A stretch of 64,000 nt of DNA from Paraprevotella clara YIT 11840. GTDB taxonomy: Bacteria; Bacteroidota; Bacteroidia; Bacteroidales; Bacteroidaceae. The DNA lies in assembly GCF_000233955.1 (NCBI RefSeq), contig NZ_JH376605.1, positions 62,001 to 126,000 of the forward strand, written 5' to 3'. Both the position numbers and the translations under genes were made by a program. The notes beneath the pieces are model-generated. The model ran no database searches. It was not told where the DNA came from and worked only from the letters and a program-made list of their open reading frames with translations. Positions 43,774 to 52,651 of this stretch are shown here, piece by piece (position 1 is the first letter of the stretch; every line of letters starts with the position of its first letter).

Positions 43774-44414
43774 AACCTGAATGTCTTTTCGTAATCTAAT
43801 GCGATATGCTTGCCGATACTGGTCACGATGACACCCGCTCCCTGCGAGCGGGCTTCCTCCATCATGATTTCTCCCATCGTCTTTCCGTTCTCTTCGTCCA
43901 GATGGCTTATCGGTTCGTCAGCCAACAAGAAATCGAAAGGCTGCACCAAAGCCCGGATCATGGCCACCCGCTGCTGCTGGCCGAAACTCATGCGGCTTAT
44001 CGGAGCATGCAACTTGTCGCCGATGCCCAACGCGTCGAACCAAGCTTCTATCTGTTTTTTCTTCTTGAATCCCGTCAAATTGTTTTTAATCGCCACGTTC
44101 TCGTAAGCCGTCAACTCGGGAAATAAACGGAGTTCCTGAAACAAATGACTCAACGAACGTTTCCGAAGCTCCACCCAATCCTTCACCTTATAATTGCGGA
44201 TGTTCTTCCCGTCAAAGCTGATGATACCCTGATAGTCGTTACGATAACCGATGATATAACTGCAAAGGGATGATTTGCCGGTACCGGAACCTGCCTCGAC
44301 CAAATACAAATGCCCCCGCTCGAACGTCACTTCCCGGTGCCAAATCTCGCTCCGGATGTCGTCCCGTAAGGCAAACACCTCCGGCAACGCATTCTTCAAT
44401 TCTATCTTGTCCAT
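43770..44414 (-). CDS. ABC transporter ATP-binding protein
   Basis: 214 residues from ATG 44414; the frame stays open to 44558, within the preceding gene. Walker A VEAGSGTGKSSLCSYIIG has GSGTGKSS. The signature is SRMSFGQQQRVAMIRALVQP, Walker B is FDFLLADEPISHLDEENGK, and a switch-like tail follows. The signature motif reads MSFGQQQR in place of LSGGQQQR. It pairs with the FtsX/MacB-like permease; together they would form a mechanotransmission-type or lipoprotein-related ABC complex. It overlaps the preceding DUF4836-like gene by one base. Confidence 0.88.
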   Translation of the reverse strand: MDKIELKNALPEVFALRDDIRSEIWHREVTFERGHLYLVEAGSGTGKSSLCSYIIGYRNDYQGIISFDGKNIRNYKVKDWVELRKRSLSHLFQELRLFPELTAYENVAIKNNLTGFKKKKQIEAWFDALGIGDKLHAPISRMSFGQQQRVAMIRALVQPFDFLLADEPISHLDEENGKTMGEIMMEEARSQGAGVIVTSIGKHIALDYEKTFRL

Positions 44415-45874
44415 TATTTCAATAAATCCTTCAATAGATTCCGATTCCCACGCGTATGCAACTCCAAGGTCAGACGGCGGGCGTCGGACGACCTCAGCAC
44501 TACTGCATCGAACAAATCCAATATCTTTCGGCCTTCGTCCACTCCGCTTTCCCGGCACAACGCACCCATCATCGGGTCACGTTTGACCTGTTCCAAATTC
44601 ACCCATAAGAAGAAACGGCTGTCCTTTATCCGGCTGTTCCATTCCGAGAGGGTCTCTGTCTCCGGACCGCTTACCCAACCCGTCATTTCCTCTTCAGGCG
44701 TGACGTAGAGCGTCTCCCCTTCTACCCCGAAATAGGTCTGTACGCCATTGGCTGCCAAATAAAAGCGGTCGCTCCCGAAATCACGGAAAGTCCATGCGCC
44801 GCTTCGCGCAGCGCTTTCCTTCCAATATGCGGCTTCTTTCAAAAAGTCCTTCTCTGCCAGATGGGCCGTCACGAGGACATTACCGGGATTTTGCAAGGCA
44901 GAAGCCGGAACGGTAACAGCCACGTCCCCCTTGATGCTGCGAATAATCAAGTCTGCATCCACACCCATGTTCAGCCCGATCAGGAACGTACGCGCCACGG
45001 GATTCTGCCGCAACATCTCCAACAAAGAGCCGCCGTCCACATTCACGCAAGCCCACGCCAAAGCATCCTCCGGCACCCGTCCGGCAAATTCGCCGTCCAA
45101 CGGTTTGCCCAAGAAAGCCAACCGCTCATAATACTTATTGATGTCACTGTTCTGCGAACTGATTTCCGCCTCCATAGTCACCCCGTGCGGAGAGAGGTTC
45201 AAACCGGCACAGACATACACATCGCTCAGATTCGCATGCTCGGGCAAGCCCTCCAAAAATTCCACACCGCGAAAGTTGGGCAACACGTCCAACCGCGACA
45301 CGACGCGGAAAGAAGCATCCTTACGGTCCAACTCAGCAAAGAGGGGCGAAGACATCCCGCTTTCCGCCTCTTTCTGCCTGAAACAAGCCAGCATGTCATA
45401 GCGCAACGCATCCATGTCGGCTTTCAGTCCCGGCCCCATCATAAGCAACGCACCGTCACCGAAACCCACCATCCAACTGCCGTCCCATACCGTCCAAGAG
45501 TAGCCCCGGTAGTCTTCCACAGGCGTGCACCGGCCTTTCTTTGCGGCCTCATCCAACAAACGCCGCAAGTCTGCCTCGTCGCAGACAGCGGCCAACAAGC
45601 CTACGTATTCTTTGGAAGAAACAAAGGCATACATTTTCTTCGACCAGTCGATTCCGGTCTGTCCGGGTTCCAGTCCTTCCGGCAACAGTTTCTTCCAATC
45701 CTGCATGCCCATGTCGTTTTCTTCCGACAAGCGCACCCAGTCTACGGCTGCCAAAGCCAAGGGACGCGATGGCAAGGTACGGCGGTAATCGTCTGCCGTG
45801 AAAAACCTGTAAAGCCCCAGTGAAAGCGCCAAAACCAACACCACGGCTGCGCCCCATATCCATTTCTTTTTCAT
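44414..45874 (-). CDS. DUF4836-like membrane-anchored protein
   Basis: 486 residues. A short basic start and one membrane helix (KWIWGAAVVLVLALSLGLYRFF) anchor a large domain that should lie outside the cytoplasm. The domain repeats a pattern similar to DUF4836/DUF3352 proteins: PLALAAVDWVRLSEENDMGM, SWMVGFGDGALLMMGPGLKA, ALAWACVNVDGGSLLEMLRQ. The function is unknown. It overlaps the ABC ATPase by one base and is cotranscribed with the permease, so it may be an accessory periplasmic part of that transporter. Confidence 0.65.
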   Translation of the reverse strand: MKKKWIWGAAVVLVLALSLGLYRFFTADDYRRTLPSRPLALAAVDWVRLSEENDMGMQDWKKLLPEGLEPGQTGIDWSKKMYAFVSSKEYVGLLAAVCDEADLRRLLDEAAKKGRCTPVEDYRGYSWTVWDGSWMVGFGDGALLMMGPGLKADMDALRYDMLACFRQKEAESGMSSPLFAELDRKDASFRVVSRLDVLPNFRGVEFLEGLPEHANLSDVYVCAGLNLSPHGVTMEAEISSQNSDINKYYERLAFLGKPLDGEFAGRVPEDALAWACVNVDGGSLLEMLRQNPVARTFLIGLNMGVDADLIIRSIKGDVAVTVPASALQNPGNVLVTAHLAEKDFLKEAAYWKESAARSGAWTFRDFGSDRFYLAANGVQTYFGVEGETLYVTPEEEMTGWVSGPETETLSEWNSRIKDSRFFLWVNLEQVKRDPMMGALCRESGVDEGRKILDLFDAVVLRSSDARRLTLELHTRGNRNLLKDLLK

Positions 45875-45907
45875 TTTATCTCAGTATTGTGTTAATCTTG
45901 CAAGCTT

Positions 45908-46672
45908 TTACATGCGGGCATGGTGGATGTGCATCAGATGAACCGCCACCAACGCCGCCGTCTCCGTACGCAGGCGGCTCCGGCCCAAACTTACGGAACG
46001 GAAACCGTGAGCCTGCGCCAACCGCACCTCGTCGATGCTAAAATCCCCTTCCGGCCCCACCAATACCAAAGCATCCTGTCCGGCATCCAATTCGTCCAAC
46101 AGAAAAGGCTTTCCGCCGTCCATGGCCTTGTCTTCGGATGCTTTGGCCACACCGGCCACATCGGCTTCGTCATAACAATGCGCGATGAACTTCTGTCCGG
46201 CGAAGGGGCGGGCCACAAAACGCTTGAAATCCTCCATCTCGTTCAATAGCGGTTTACGGGCCTTGTGGCTCTGCTTCATGGCCGACACCAAAATCTTGTC
46301 TATGCGTTCCGTCTTGACCACTTTGCGCTCCGAGTAGCGGCAATCCAAAAACGTCAACTCGTCGAAGCCGATCTCGGTAGCCTTCTCCGCCAACCACTCT
46401 ATCCGATCCATATTCTTGGTAGGCGCCAAGGCCAAATGCAGGTGCCCGCTCCACTCCTTGGGATGCGGAACGGCTTCCAAGACCTTAAAGAGGCAACGTT
46501 TTCCGGTGGCCGTCGTAATCTCGGCTTTATAAAACATTCCTTTCCCGTCGGTCAGACGAATCTCATCGCCCGCCTGCAAGCGCAAGACCCGCAAGCAATG
46601 CGCGGCCTCATCTGCCGGCAGTTCGGCATCCACCGCGACGTCCGGTGCATAAAAAAAACGGATTTCCTTCAT
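45908..46672 (-). CDS. rsmE: 16S rRNA (uracil(1498)-N(3))-methyltransferase
   Basis: 254 residues. An N-terminal PUA-like domain (HCLRVLRLQAGDEIRLTDGK) precedes a SPOUT methyltransferase fold: LALAPTKNMDRIEWLAEKAT, SAMKQSHKARKPLL, then VLVGPEGDFSIDEVRLAQAH and GFRSVSLGRSRLRTETAALV, the knotted SAM-binding region. It methylates U1498 of 16S rRNA. Its ATG overlaps the stop of the bifunctional-nuclease gene (ATGA). Confidence 0.95.
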   Translation of the reverse strand: MKEIRFFYAPDVAVDAELPADEAAHCLRVLRLQAGDEIRLTDGKGMFYKAEITTATGKRCLFKVLEAVPHPKEWSGHLHLALAPTKNMDRIEWLAEKATEIGFDELTFLDCRYSERKVVKTERIDKILVSAMKQSHKARKPLLNEMEDFKRFVARPFAGQKFIAHCYDEADVAGVAKASEDKAMDGGKPFLLDELDAGQDALVLVGPEGDFSIDEVRLAQAHGFRSVSLGRSRLRTETAALVAVHLMHIHHARM

Positions 46673-47226
46673 TTTCGTCGTTCTATTTCGTCACGCAACT
46701 GCGAGGCCAGTTCATAGTTCTCGTCTTCCACAGCCCTTTTCAACGCCTCTTTCAATGCATCCACGCTCACCGAATTTACCGGGATGGAATACATTCCGTC
46801 TCCTACTTCGCGCATATACTGGTGCTCCAGCAACGCCTCGCCGATGGTAATCGGGCAATCGAACGTATAGGCCAGAATCAGGCAATCGGACGCCTTGCAA
46901 TAACGAATCATGTGAAAAACGCTTTCTTGCCGGTAAAGGACGTGACAATAGGTTACGCCTCCCTCCACAGTGGCTATGCGCACTTCTTCTATGCTCATAT
47001 TGCATTGCATGAAAGCCGCCCGCATAATGTCGGACATGGAAGAGGGCAAAGCATTCTTTTTATTCCCTTTCATCTTCATCAACAAGAGGTAAGCCTCGCT
47101 TCTCTCTATCAAGACCGGCAAGATACGTTCACCGTCCTTTTCCTTCAGGACAGCTATGTATGCAGCACCGTCTTCCGTACATTTGGACACGGTCACCACT
47201 TTCAGTTCTTTTATCGCCTCATTCAT
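46669..47226 (-). CDS. Bifunctional nuclease family protein with C-terminal UVR motif
   Basis: 185 residues from ATG 47226, whose ATGA overlaps the transporter stop; an ATG at 47235 is also in frame. The BFN/DUF151 domain covers residues 10-130 (LPVLIERSEAYLLLMKMKGN; DCLILAYTFDCPITIGEALL). The last 30 residues (LKEALKRAVEDENYELASQL followed by RDEIERRK) form a UVR motif as in UvrB/UvrC and ClpC adaptors. The family has reported RNase and DNase activity in plants; the bacterial role is unclear. It is cotranscribed with a nucleoside transporter, which fits a nucleic-acid salvage theme without proving it. Confidence 0.83.
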   Translation of the reverse strand: MNEAIKELKVVTVSKCTEDGAAYIAVLKEKDGERILPVLIERSEAYLLLMKMKGNKKNALPSSMSDIMRAAFMQCNMSIEEVRIATVEGGVTYCHVLYRQESVFHMIRYCKASDCLILAYTFDCPITIGEALLEHQYMREVGDGMYSIPVNSVSVDALKEALKRAVEDENYELASQLRDEIERRK

Positions 47227-48506
47227 CTTCCGCATTCATCTTTAACTACATGTTTATACTTAAAAAATATGGCAAACAAGGCTGCTACGACCAAAGCGTA
47301 GGCTGCAAATATATACCAACAGGTGTTCCACCCGGCTATGACCTCTTGTCCGGAGGCCGTTTCCGGCAAAGCGTACACAAAACGATTGATGACGGCCTGA
47401 GCCGACAACGTTCCTATGGTTGCACCCAAACCATTGGTCATCATCATGAACAATCCCTGCGCACTACTGCGTATGCTGATGTCCGTCTCCTTGTCGACAA
47501 ACAAGGAACCCGAAACATTGAAAAAGTCGAAAGCCACCCCGTAAACCAGCATGGACAGGACAAACAACCACACGCCCGACCCGGGATTGCCCAAGGCGAA
47601 GAACCCGAAACGGAACACCCACGCCAACATCGCTATGAGCATCACCCGCTTGATGCCGAAACGCCCCAAAAAGAACGGTATCAACAAAATACAAAATGTC
47701 TCACTGATTTGGGATATGGAAATCAGGATATTGGCATGCTGCACCCCGAACGTATCCGCATATTCGGGAATCCCCCCGAAAGAGAAGATGAAGGGACTGG
47801 CAAAACCGTTGGTGATCTGCAAACAGATGCCCAGACACATGGAAAAGATGAAAAACAAGGCCATACGCTTTTGCCGGAACAGCGTAAAGGCACGAAGCCC
47901 CAAAGCCTCCACCACGCTCTTGCGTTCCGCCGCATGGCTTACCGGACATGCCGGAAGGGTCAAGGCGTAAGCCGCCAACAACAAGCTCAGAACACCGGAA
48001 AAGGCGAACTGTCCCGCATTCTCCTGCATACCGCCCAAATCTACGGCCCACATGGAACAAATGAAACCGACCGTACCGAACACGCGTATCGGCGGGAAGT
48101 CTTTCACCGTATCCAGACCGGCTCCCTCCAAGGCGGAATAAGCCACGGAATTGGCCAACGCGATAGTGGGCATAAAGAAAGCCACGCTCAACGAATAAAG
48201 AGTGAACAAGGTGGAAAATGAAGCTTCCGCGCCGGCTTCAAACCCATAAAGCGAAGCTCCCAGCATGAAAACGCCCGCCAGAAAATGACAGAGGCTCAAC
48301 ACCTTTTGCCCCTGCATCCAACGGTCTGCAATAATACCTATCAGCGCGGGCATGAACAAAGACACGATGCCCTGAACCGAATAAAACCAACCGATATTCT
48401 CGGCCATACCGATTTTCACCAAATAACTTCCCATCGAGGTCAGATAAGCCCCCCACACGGCGTATTCCAGGAAGTTCATCACCGTCAAGCGCATCTTTAA
48501 TTTCAT
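47223..48506 (-). CDS. Nucleoside:H+ symporter family MFS transporter (NupG type)
   Basis: 427 residues from ATG 48506 (MKLKMRLTVMNFLEYAVWGA). Twelve membrane helices are visible. FLEYAVWGAYLTSMGSYLVK, FMPALIGIIADRWMQGQKVL and PPIRVFGTVGFICSMWAVDL are typical of the NHS (nucleoside-H+ symporter) family of the MFS, as in NupG and XapB. It probably imports nucleosides. It leads a seven-gene minus-strand operon running to the AmgK-RapZ fusion, with overlaps at several junctions. A TAAGTTTG box lies at 48555-48548. Confidence 0.9.
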   Translation of the reverse strand: MKLKMRLTVMNFLEYAVWGAYLTSMGSYLVKIGMAENIGWFYSVQGIVSLFMPALIGIIADRWMQGQKVLSLCHFLAGVFMLGASLYGFEAGAEASFSTLFTLYSLSVAFFMPTIALANSVAYSALEGAGLDTVKDFPPIRVFGTVGFICSMWAVDLGGMQENAGQFAFSGVLSLLLAAYALTLPACPVSHAAERKSVVEALGLRAFTLFRQKRMALFFIFSMCLGICLQITNGFASPFIFSFGGIPEYADTFGVQHANILISISQISETFCILLIPFFLGRFGIKRVMLIAMLAWVFRFGFFALGNPGSGVWLFVLSMLVYGVAFDFFNVSGSLFVDKETDISIRSSAQGLFMMMTNGLGATIGTLSAQAVINRFVYALPETASGQEVIAGWNTCWYIFAAYALVVAALFAIFFKYKHVVKDECGR

Positions 48507-48547
48507 AGCTCTCACGTTTTATGTATTCCACAGTCTATTATGATATG

Positions 48548-48555
48548 CAAACTTA
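48548..48555 (-). promoter_or_regulatory. -7 box of the seven-gene operon
   Basis: CAAACTTA reads TAAGTTTG on the minus strand, 42 bases before the transporter ATG. Confidence 0.5.
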
Positions 48556-48633
48556 CACAAAAAAATCCGTTTCCATGCCGGTGCGGACAAAAAAAGCGAC
48601 ACAAATATCCATTAAAAAATCCCAAACCACGGA

Positions 48634-49707
48634 TTACCTCAACCTGCAACGCAACACCACGTGGTTGCCGTCTTCCGACACGGGCGCACCGGGCACTACA
48701 TCCGGATGCCGACGTACAAGTTCCAGGAACCGCGCAGCGGAAGGCACGATCAGCACTTCTCCCTCACGCCCGACGTACAAGTCCGGAAAGACATCCCGGT
48801 ACGGCCCCGACATACGCCGTTCCCCGTCCGGGGCAAACACAGCGACGTGCTGACGGGCCTCGTGCAAATAAAACAACACCAAACCGTCACCGCCCCACGC
48901 GCCGCCCATCAGCACGTCGTAAAGAAACATGTTCCGCATGTATTCCTCCTGGCCTTTCATGCCTCCGGGCATGGGAGAGGCGAAACGGACGGCGTATGCC
49001 GTCCTCACGCTGTCGGCCTGTCCGTCCCACACGTGGACGGCATTCCTTGCGCCGTCGAAGCCGAACACCTTGCCGCCGGCCTTTTGCAAAGGGAAATAGG
49101 CCGTCGACATGGCATAGTCCCGACGCACTCCGACCCACTTGCCCCGTGCATGAAATTCGGGGTCGAAAGCATAAAACAAATAAGCCATCTCGCCTTCGGA
49201 GTAGGTGGCGTCTTCCGTCGAACCGACAAAGCCTTCCGGACAAGAGGCTATCTTCCAGACCAACCAAGGACTGACATCTTTCTTGCCGACAAACCGTCCC
49301 TGTAAATCATACATATACACCTCCCGGGGGCCGCAGAGAATGACCACACGTCCGCGGTCGCGGTCTACCGTAAAATCCGAGGCACGCTCGTATTCGCCGT
49401 GCCCGTGCCCCACGATTCCGATGCGACGCAGAAACGTCCCTTGTCCGTCGAAGACGAACACCGCCTTCCGTTGGCCGTCCAGCACATAATAGTTTCCATC
49501 CACGACTTCCACCTTACTCACATACCCTAAAAGGCATTCGTCTTTTGTCTCCAACGGGACAACGCCTACCACCTCGAAAACGTCGCCGAATCCTAACGTA
49601 TCCATCCCCGTCTCCGTCAAATCGAGCACCACGCCCTCCTGCCCGTCTCGCATCCGCGTGCACGACAGGCACAAGCAAACTGCTGTTCCAATCCAAACTT
49701 GTTTCAT
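48634..49707 (-). CDS. 6-bladed beta-propeller lipoprotein
   Basis: 357 residues from ATG 49707; the frame extends to 49725. KQVWIGTAVCLCLSCTRMRD is a lipoprotein signal with Cys near residue 16. The mature part is the 6-bladed beta-propeller type common in Bacteroidales (VVPLETKDECLLGYVSKVEV; NYYVLDGQRKAVFVFDGQGT; RIGIVGHGHGEYERASDFTV). The GHGxGEY turn is characteristic. These are surface or periplasmic proteins of unknown ligand. The next gene on the same strand upstream (49996-51147) encodes a second such propeller. GC content is high, around 60% in places, above most neighbours. Confidence 0.8.
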   Translation of the reverse strand: MKQVWIGTAVCLCLSCTRMRDGQEGVVLDLTETGMDTLGFGDVFEVVGVVPLETKDECLLGYVSKVEVVDGNYYVLDGQRKAVFVFDGQGTFLRRIGIVGHGHGEYERASDFTVDRDRGRVVILCGPREVYMYDLQGRFVGKKDVSPWLVWKIASCPEGFVGSTEDATYSEGEMAYLFYAFDPEFHARGKWVGVRRDYAMSTAYFPLQKAGGKVFGFDGARNAVHVWDGQADSVRTAYAVRFASPMPGGMKGQEEYMRNMFLYDVLMGGAWGGDGLVLFYLHEARQHVAVFAPDGERRMSGPYRDVFPDLYVGREGEVLIVPSAARFLELVRRHPDVVPGAPVSEDGNHVVLRCRLR

Positions 49708-49863
49708 CGACATACACTCTATCATATTTCATCGGATGTAAAGATAAATAAAACCCAAGAAAGGTACAAGATTTCCGCTCGTACAGCACACCTAACCCTC
49801 TTAAAATGAATTAGAAAAAAAAGCTTTAAATAACATCATCGGGCATCCTCCACAACCCATAAA

Positions 49864-49951
49864 ATCAATCTGCGCCAAACGATTTTCCGTTCTCAGCCAA
49901 ACGATTTTTCATTCTGCTGAGATTGATTTTCCATTCTCAGCAGAATGATTC
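49864..49951. repeat. Dispersed intergenic repeat, copy C
   Basis: AATCTGCGCCAAACGATTTTC (49867-49887), TTCTCAGCCAAACGATTTTTC (49890-49910), ATTCTGCTGAGATTGATTTTC and ATTCTCAGCAGAATGATTC follow one another directly, the third partly in reverse sense. It lies between two beta-propeller lipoprotein genes; nothing else is seen in 49726-49995. Confidence 0.65.
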
Positions 49952-49995
49952 ATGTAAATAAAGAAGAGCGAAAAGCACCGGCAAGAGCACGGAAC

Positions 49996-51147
49996 TTATT
50001 CTTCCGGTGCGGAAGGCCATTTGAAACGGAACATATACAGCCGCTCCCCCTCTTCGTCAGGCACCACATAGGAATAATAATAAGGAGCCACATAACCGGC
50101 CATCCGGAATCCCAGGGGAACGTCTACATCGCCTACCAAAACTCCATCACGGTAGACCTGCAACCCGTCCGTAGCCGAACCGCCGCCTTTCCGGTAAGAA
50201 CGGAACAACAATCCCGTCTCGTCCACATATTCCACAGCATTATAAAAGCCCCTCGACATACGCTCGGCCAACCTTTCCTTCCAAGGCTGGTCATAACTGT
50301 CCCAACGGAGGTAGTTCAAATCCATGTCCCGTCCGGCAAAGCCGAAACAGGCCAACTGGTTATAATCATGGTCGTAACGGTACATTAAAGAATCGGCCTC
50401 GAACGACACGTAAAAATCCCCATTGTCCGCAATATCGAAATTCAGTTGAGCAAAAAGCGTTTTGGTGAGAGGCTTGTCGTAATAACTCTCAGGATAGCCG
50501 AATGCCAACAATCGCCCGAAGTCATGTTTTCCTAAGTCTATTTCCCGTATATTAGCAGCCTTGTCGAGATAAATCCCCGTATCTTCCAAATAATCATACC
50601 CCCACAAATCATGTACTGTACTATAAATCTTATTCCCATGGGAACGGAAGTGCATGTCCGACCCGTGCGCGTAATACAGCGGATCTGAAAAGACGCTTTC
50701 GTCCAACTGGTCCTTGTCCTTGCGTCCATTGTAGGAAATGAAGAAATGGTCTTTGAAAAGGAAATCCTTGTCATAGGAATAATACCACCCACTGGAATTA
50801 CTGAGCAAAATTCCACCTCCGTCAAGCATGCAACATCCGTACACCTGCCCTACTTCCGTTTCATTGCGGGCATGTCCCACCCCCAGTTTCTTATCACGCA
50901 ACCGTCCCGTGGGTTCATAACGGTATAGCACACAAAGTTTCTTATCCACCACGTACAGATAGTCATCGCAAACTCCGGATTCAATCATATAAGACGTGGG
51001 CACCGTATCCAACCACAAGGTATCCACCGACAAGGAAGTCACGGAGATTTCGGCCACAGCATCGGGAGGAAGGCGAAAACTGGGGTTCTTATCTTTGCAC
51101 CCGTGGCACAAAGCTCCCAAAAGCAAAAAAATCCAAGTTTTTTTCAT
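49996..51147 (-). CDS. Second beta-propeller-like lipoprotein
   Basis: 383 residues. MKKTWIFLLLGALCHGCKDK is a lipoprotein signal with Cys at 17. The mature part has repeated strand patterns around aromatic residues (YLYVVDKKLCVLYRYEPTGR; LGVGHARNETEVGQVYGCCM; NAVEYVDETGLLFRSYRKGG) that fit a propeller of the DUF4221/6-bladed type. The exact family is uncertain. It has its own TATGTTTG box (51176-51169). It may work with the propeller lipoprotein encoded next to it, though the repeat array and about 290 bases separate them. Confidence 0.72.
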   Translation of the reverse strand: MKKTWIFLLLGALCHGCKDKNPSFRLPPDAVAEISVTSLSVDTLWLDTVPTSYMIESGVCDDYLYVVDKKLCVLYRYEPTGRLRDKKLGVGHARNETEVGQVYGCCMLDGGGILLSNSSGWYYSYDKDFLFKDHFFISYNGRKDKDQLDESVFSDPLYYAHGSDMHFRSHGNKIYSTVHDLWGYDYLEDTGIYLDKAANIREIDLGKHDFGRLLAFGYPESYYDKPLTKTLFAQLNFDIADNGDFYVSFEADSLMYRYDHDYNQLACFGFAGRDMDLNYLRWDSYDQPWKERLAERMSRGFYNAVEYVDETGLLFRSYRKGGGSATDGLQVYRDGVLVGDVDVPLGFRMAGYVAPYYYSYVVPDEEGERLYMFRFKWPSAPEE

Positions 51148-51168
51148 GATATTCTCTATTTAACGGAA

Positions 51169-51176
51169 CAAACATA
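51169..51176 (-). promoter_or_regulatory. -7 box of the second propeller gene
   Basis: CAAACATA reads TATGTTTG on the minus strand, 22 bases before the ATG at 51147. Confidence 0.5.
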
Positions 51177-51250
51177 CGGAAAAATCACGCCGGAAACAAA
51201 AAAAAGAATCGTATTTTTTCGGAACCGCTCCCTCTCATACGCTCCGGACT

Positions 51251-51353
51251 GAAAAGGGGGCACACCCGAACGGATGTACCCCCTTAAAAAAAAGAAGGTT
51301 GTCATCTCGACAACCAATCTTTCATTAACCTTAAATCTAATACCATGAAAAAC
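51251..51353 (-). ncRNA. Putative small RNA with tandem terminators
   Basis: A TATATTTG box on the minus strand (51367-51360) is followed by about 40 unstructured bases, then a perfect hairpin GGTTGTC-GAGAT-GACAACC (51315-51297) with a long T run after it. A second hairpin with five G-C pairs at its base and two inner mismatches (51283-51256) ends in TTTT. No ORF of note is inside, and the next gene has its own promoter, so this looks like an independent small RNA of about 65-100 bases. I recall similar sequences between genes of other Bacteroides but cannot name the family. Confidence 0.5.
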
Positions 51354-51359
51354 ACAGTG

Positions 51360-51367
51360 CAAATATA
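51360..51367 (-). promoter_or_regulatory. -7 box of the putative small RNA
   Basis: CAAATATA reads TATATTTG on the minus strand. Confidence 0.5.
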
Positions 51368-51447
51368 CGGCTTTTTTCATTCACGCAATAGCTAAGCACA
51401 AAAAAATGTATGGTATTTAACTTTATTTTTCATTTGACCCTTGTTTT

Positions 51448-52632
51448 TCACTCCACATAGAGTACCAACCCCTTCAAATATTCCCCTTCGGGGTGGTAGA
51501 TATTGACGGGATGGTCGGCCGGTTGATGCAACTGGTGAAGGATACGCACGCGACGTCCGCTCTGCGCAGCGGCGGTAAAAACAGCGGTACGGAAATGGTC
51601 CTTGCTTACCACCTGCGAACAACTGAACGTGAACAGGATGCCGCCCGGCTTGATTTTACTGAAAGCCTTGGCGTTCAAACGCGCATAGCCTTTCAGAGCC
51701 TGCCGAAGCGCATCCTTATGTTTGGCAAAAGCCGGAGGGTCGAGAATAATCAAATCATACTGGTCTCCCATCGCATCCAAATACTTGAAAGCGTCTTCGG
51801 CATACGCCTCGTGGCGGGCATCGCCCGGAAAGTTCAATTCCACGTTGGCGCGGGTCAGGTCTATCGCCTTGGCCGAACTGTCCACGGAATGCACCAACGT
51901 GGCTCCGCCACGCATGGCGTACACGCTGAATCCTCCGGTATAACAGAACATATTCAGCACGGCACGCCCGTGGGCATAATGCTCCAGCAGCGAACGATTG
52001 TCACGTTGGTCTACGAAGAATCCTGTCTTCTGGCCTTTCAACCAATCTATATGAAACTTCAAGCCGTTCTCTACCGCTACGTTTTCCGTGCTTCCACCCA
52101 CGATAAAACCGTTTTCCTGCCCCAGTTCCGCCTTGAAAGGCAGAGTGGTTTCGCTCTTATAGTACACGTTTTCCACTGTTCCGCCCGTCACGGCCACAAG
52201 TGCCCGTGCTATTTCGTGACGCGCCACGTGCATGCCCACGCTATGAGCCTGCATGACGGCTGTCTTTCCATACACATCCACCACCAGCCCAGGCAAACAG
52301 TCTCCTTCGCCATGCACCAAACGATAGGTATCATTTCCCTTTTCATGTCCGGCCACTCCGATAGCGCATCGCAAGTCGTAAGCCACTCGCAGTCGGTCTT
52401 CCCAATAGGCTCCGTCCACCGCTTTGTCCTCGAAATCCAGCACCCTGACGGCAATGGAACCGATTTGCCAATGCCCCACGGCTATAAAATCGCCCTCGGA
52501 CGTCAACACACGTACCACCTCCCCTTCTTCAGGCTCTCCCTCTATATGATGGATGGCTCCGGAAAAAATCCAGGGATGGAAACGCTCCAGACTTTCTTCT
52601 TTTCCTTTCTTTAAATATAAATTCTTATACAT
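51448..52632 (-). CDS. Class I SAM-dependent rRNA methyltransferase (RlmI-like)
   Basis: 394 residues from ATG 52632 (MYKNLYLKKGKEESLERFHP). An N-terminal PUA domain (HPWIFSGAIHHIEGEPEEGE) is followed by an EEHEE-type domain and a Rossmann methyltransferase: VLNMFCYTGGFSVYAMRGGA, HSVDSSAKAIDLTRANVELN, YDLIILDPPAFAKHKDALRQ with the DPPAF motif. This is the RlmI/RlmK layout, methylating 23S rRNA cytosine C5. The exact target base in this species is not certain. It is followed by the exonuclease gene on the 5' side, 20 bases away. Confidence 0.92.
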   Translation of the reverse strand: MYKNLYLKKGKEESLERFHPWIFSGAIHHIEGEPEEGEVVRVLTSEGDFIAVGHWQIGSIAVRVLDFEDKAVDGAYWEDRLRVAYDLRCAIGVAGHEKGNDTYRLVHGEGDCLPGLVVDVYGKTAVMQAHSVGMHVARHEIARALVAVTGGTVENVYYKSETTLPFKAELGQENGFIVGGSTENVAVENGLKFHIDWLKGQKTGFFVDQRDNRSLLEHYAHGRAVLNMFCYTGGFSVYAMRGGATLVHSVDSSAKAIDLTRANVELNFPGDARHEAYAEDAFKYLDAMGDQYDLIILDPPAFAKHKDALRQALKGYARLNAKAFSKIKPGGILFTFSCSQVVSKDHFRTAVFTAAAQSGRRVRILHQLHQPADHPVNIYHPEGEYLKGLVLYVE

Positions 52633-52651
52633 AGTCTTTACCCTCATTTAT

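Noticed and set aside
49864-49951. CRISPR array
   Set aside because: Units are adjacent or overlapping, occur in both orientations, have no unique spacers of regular length, and no cas genes are nearby.
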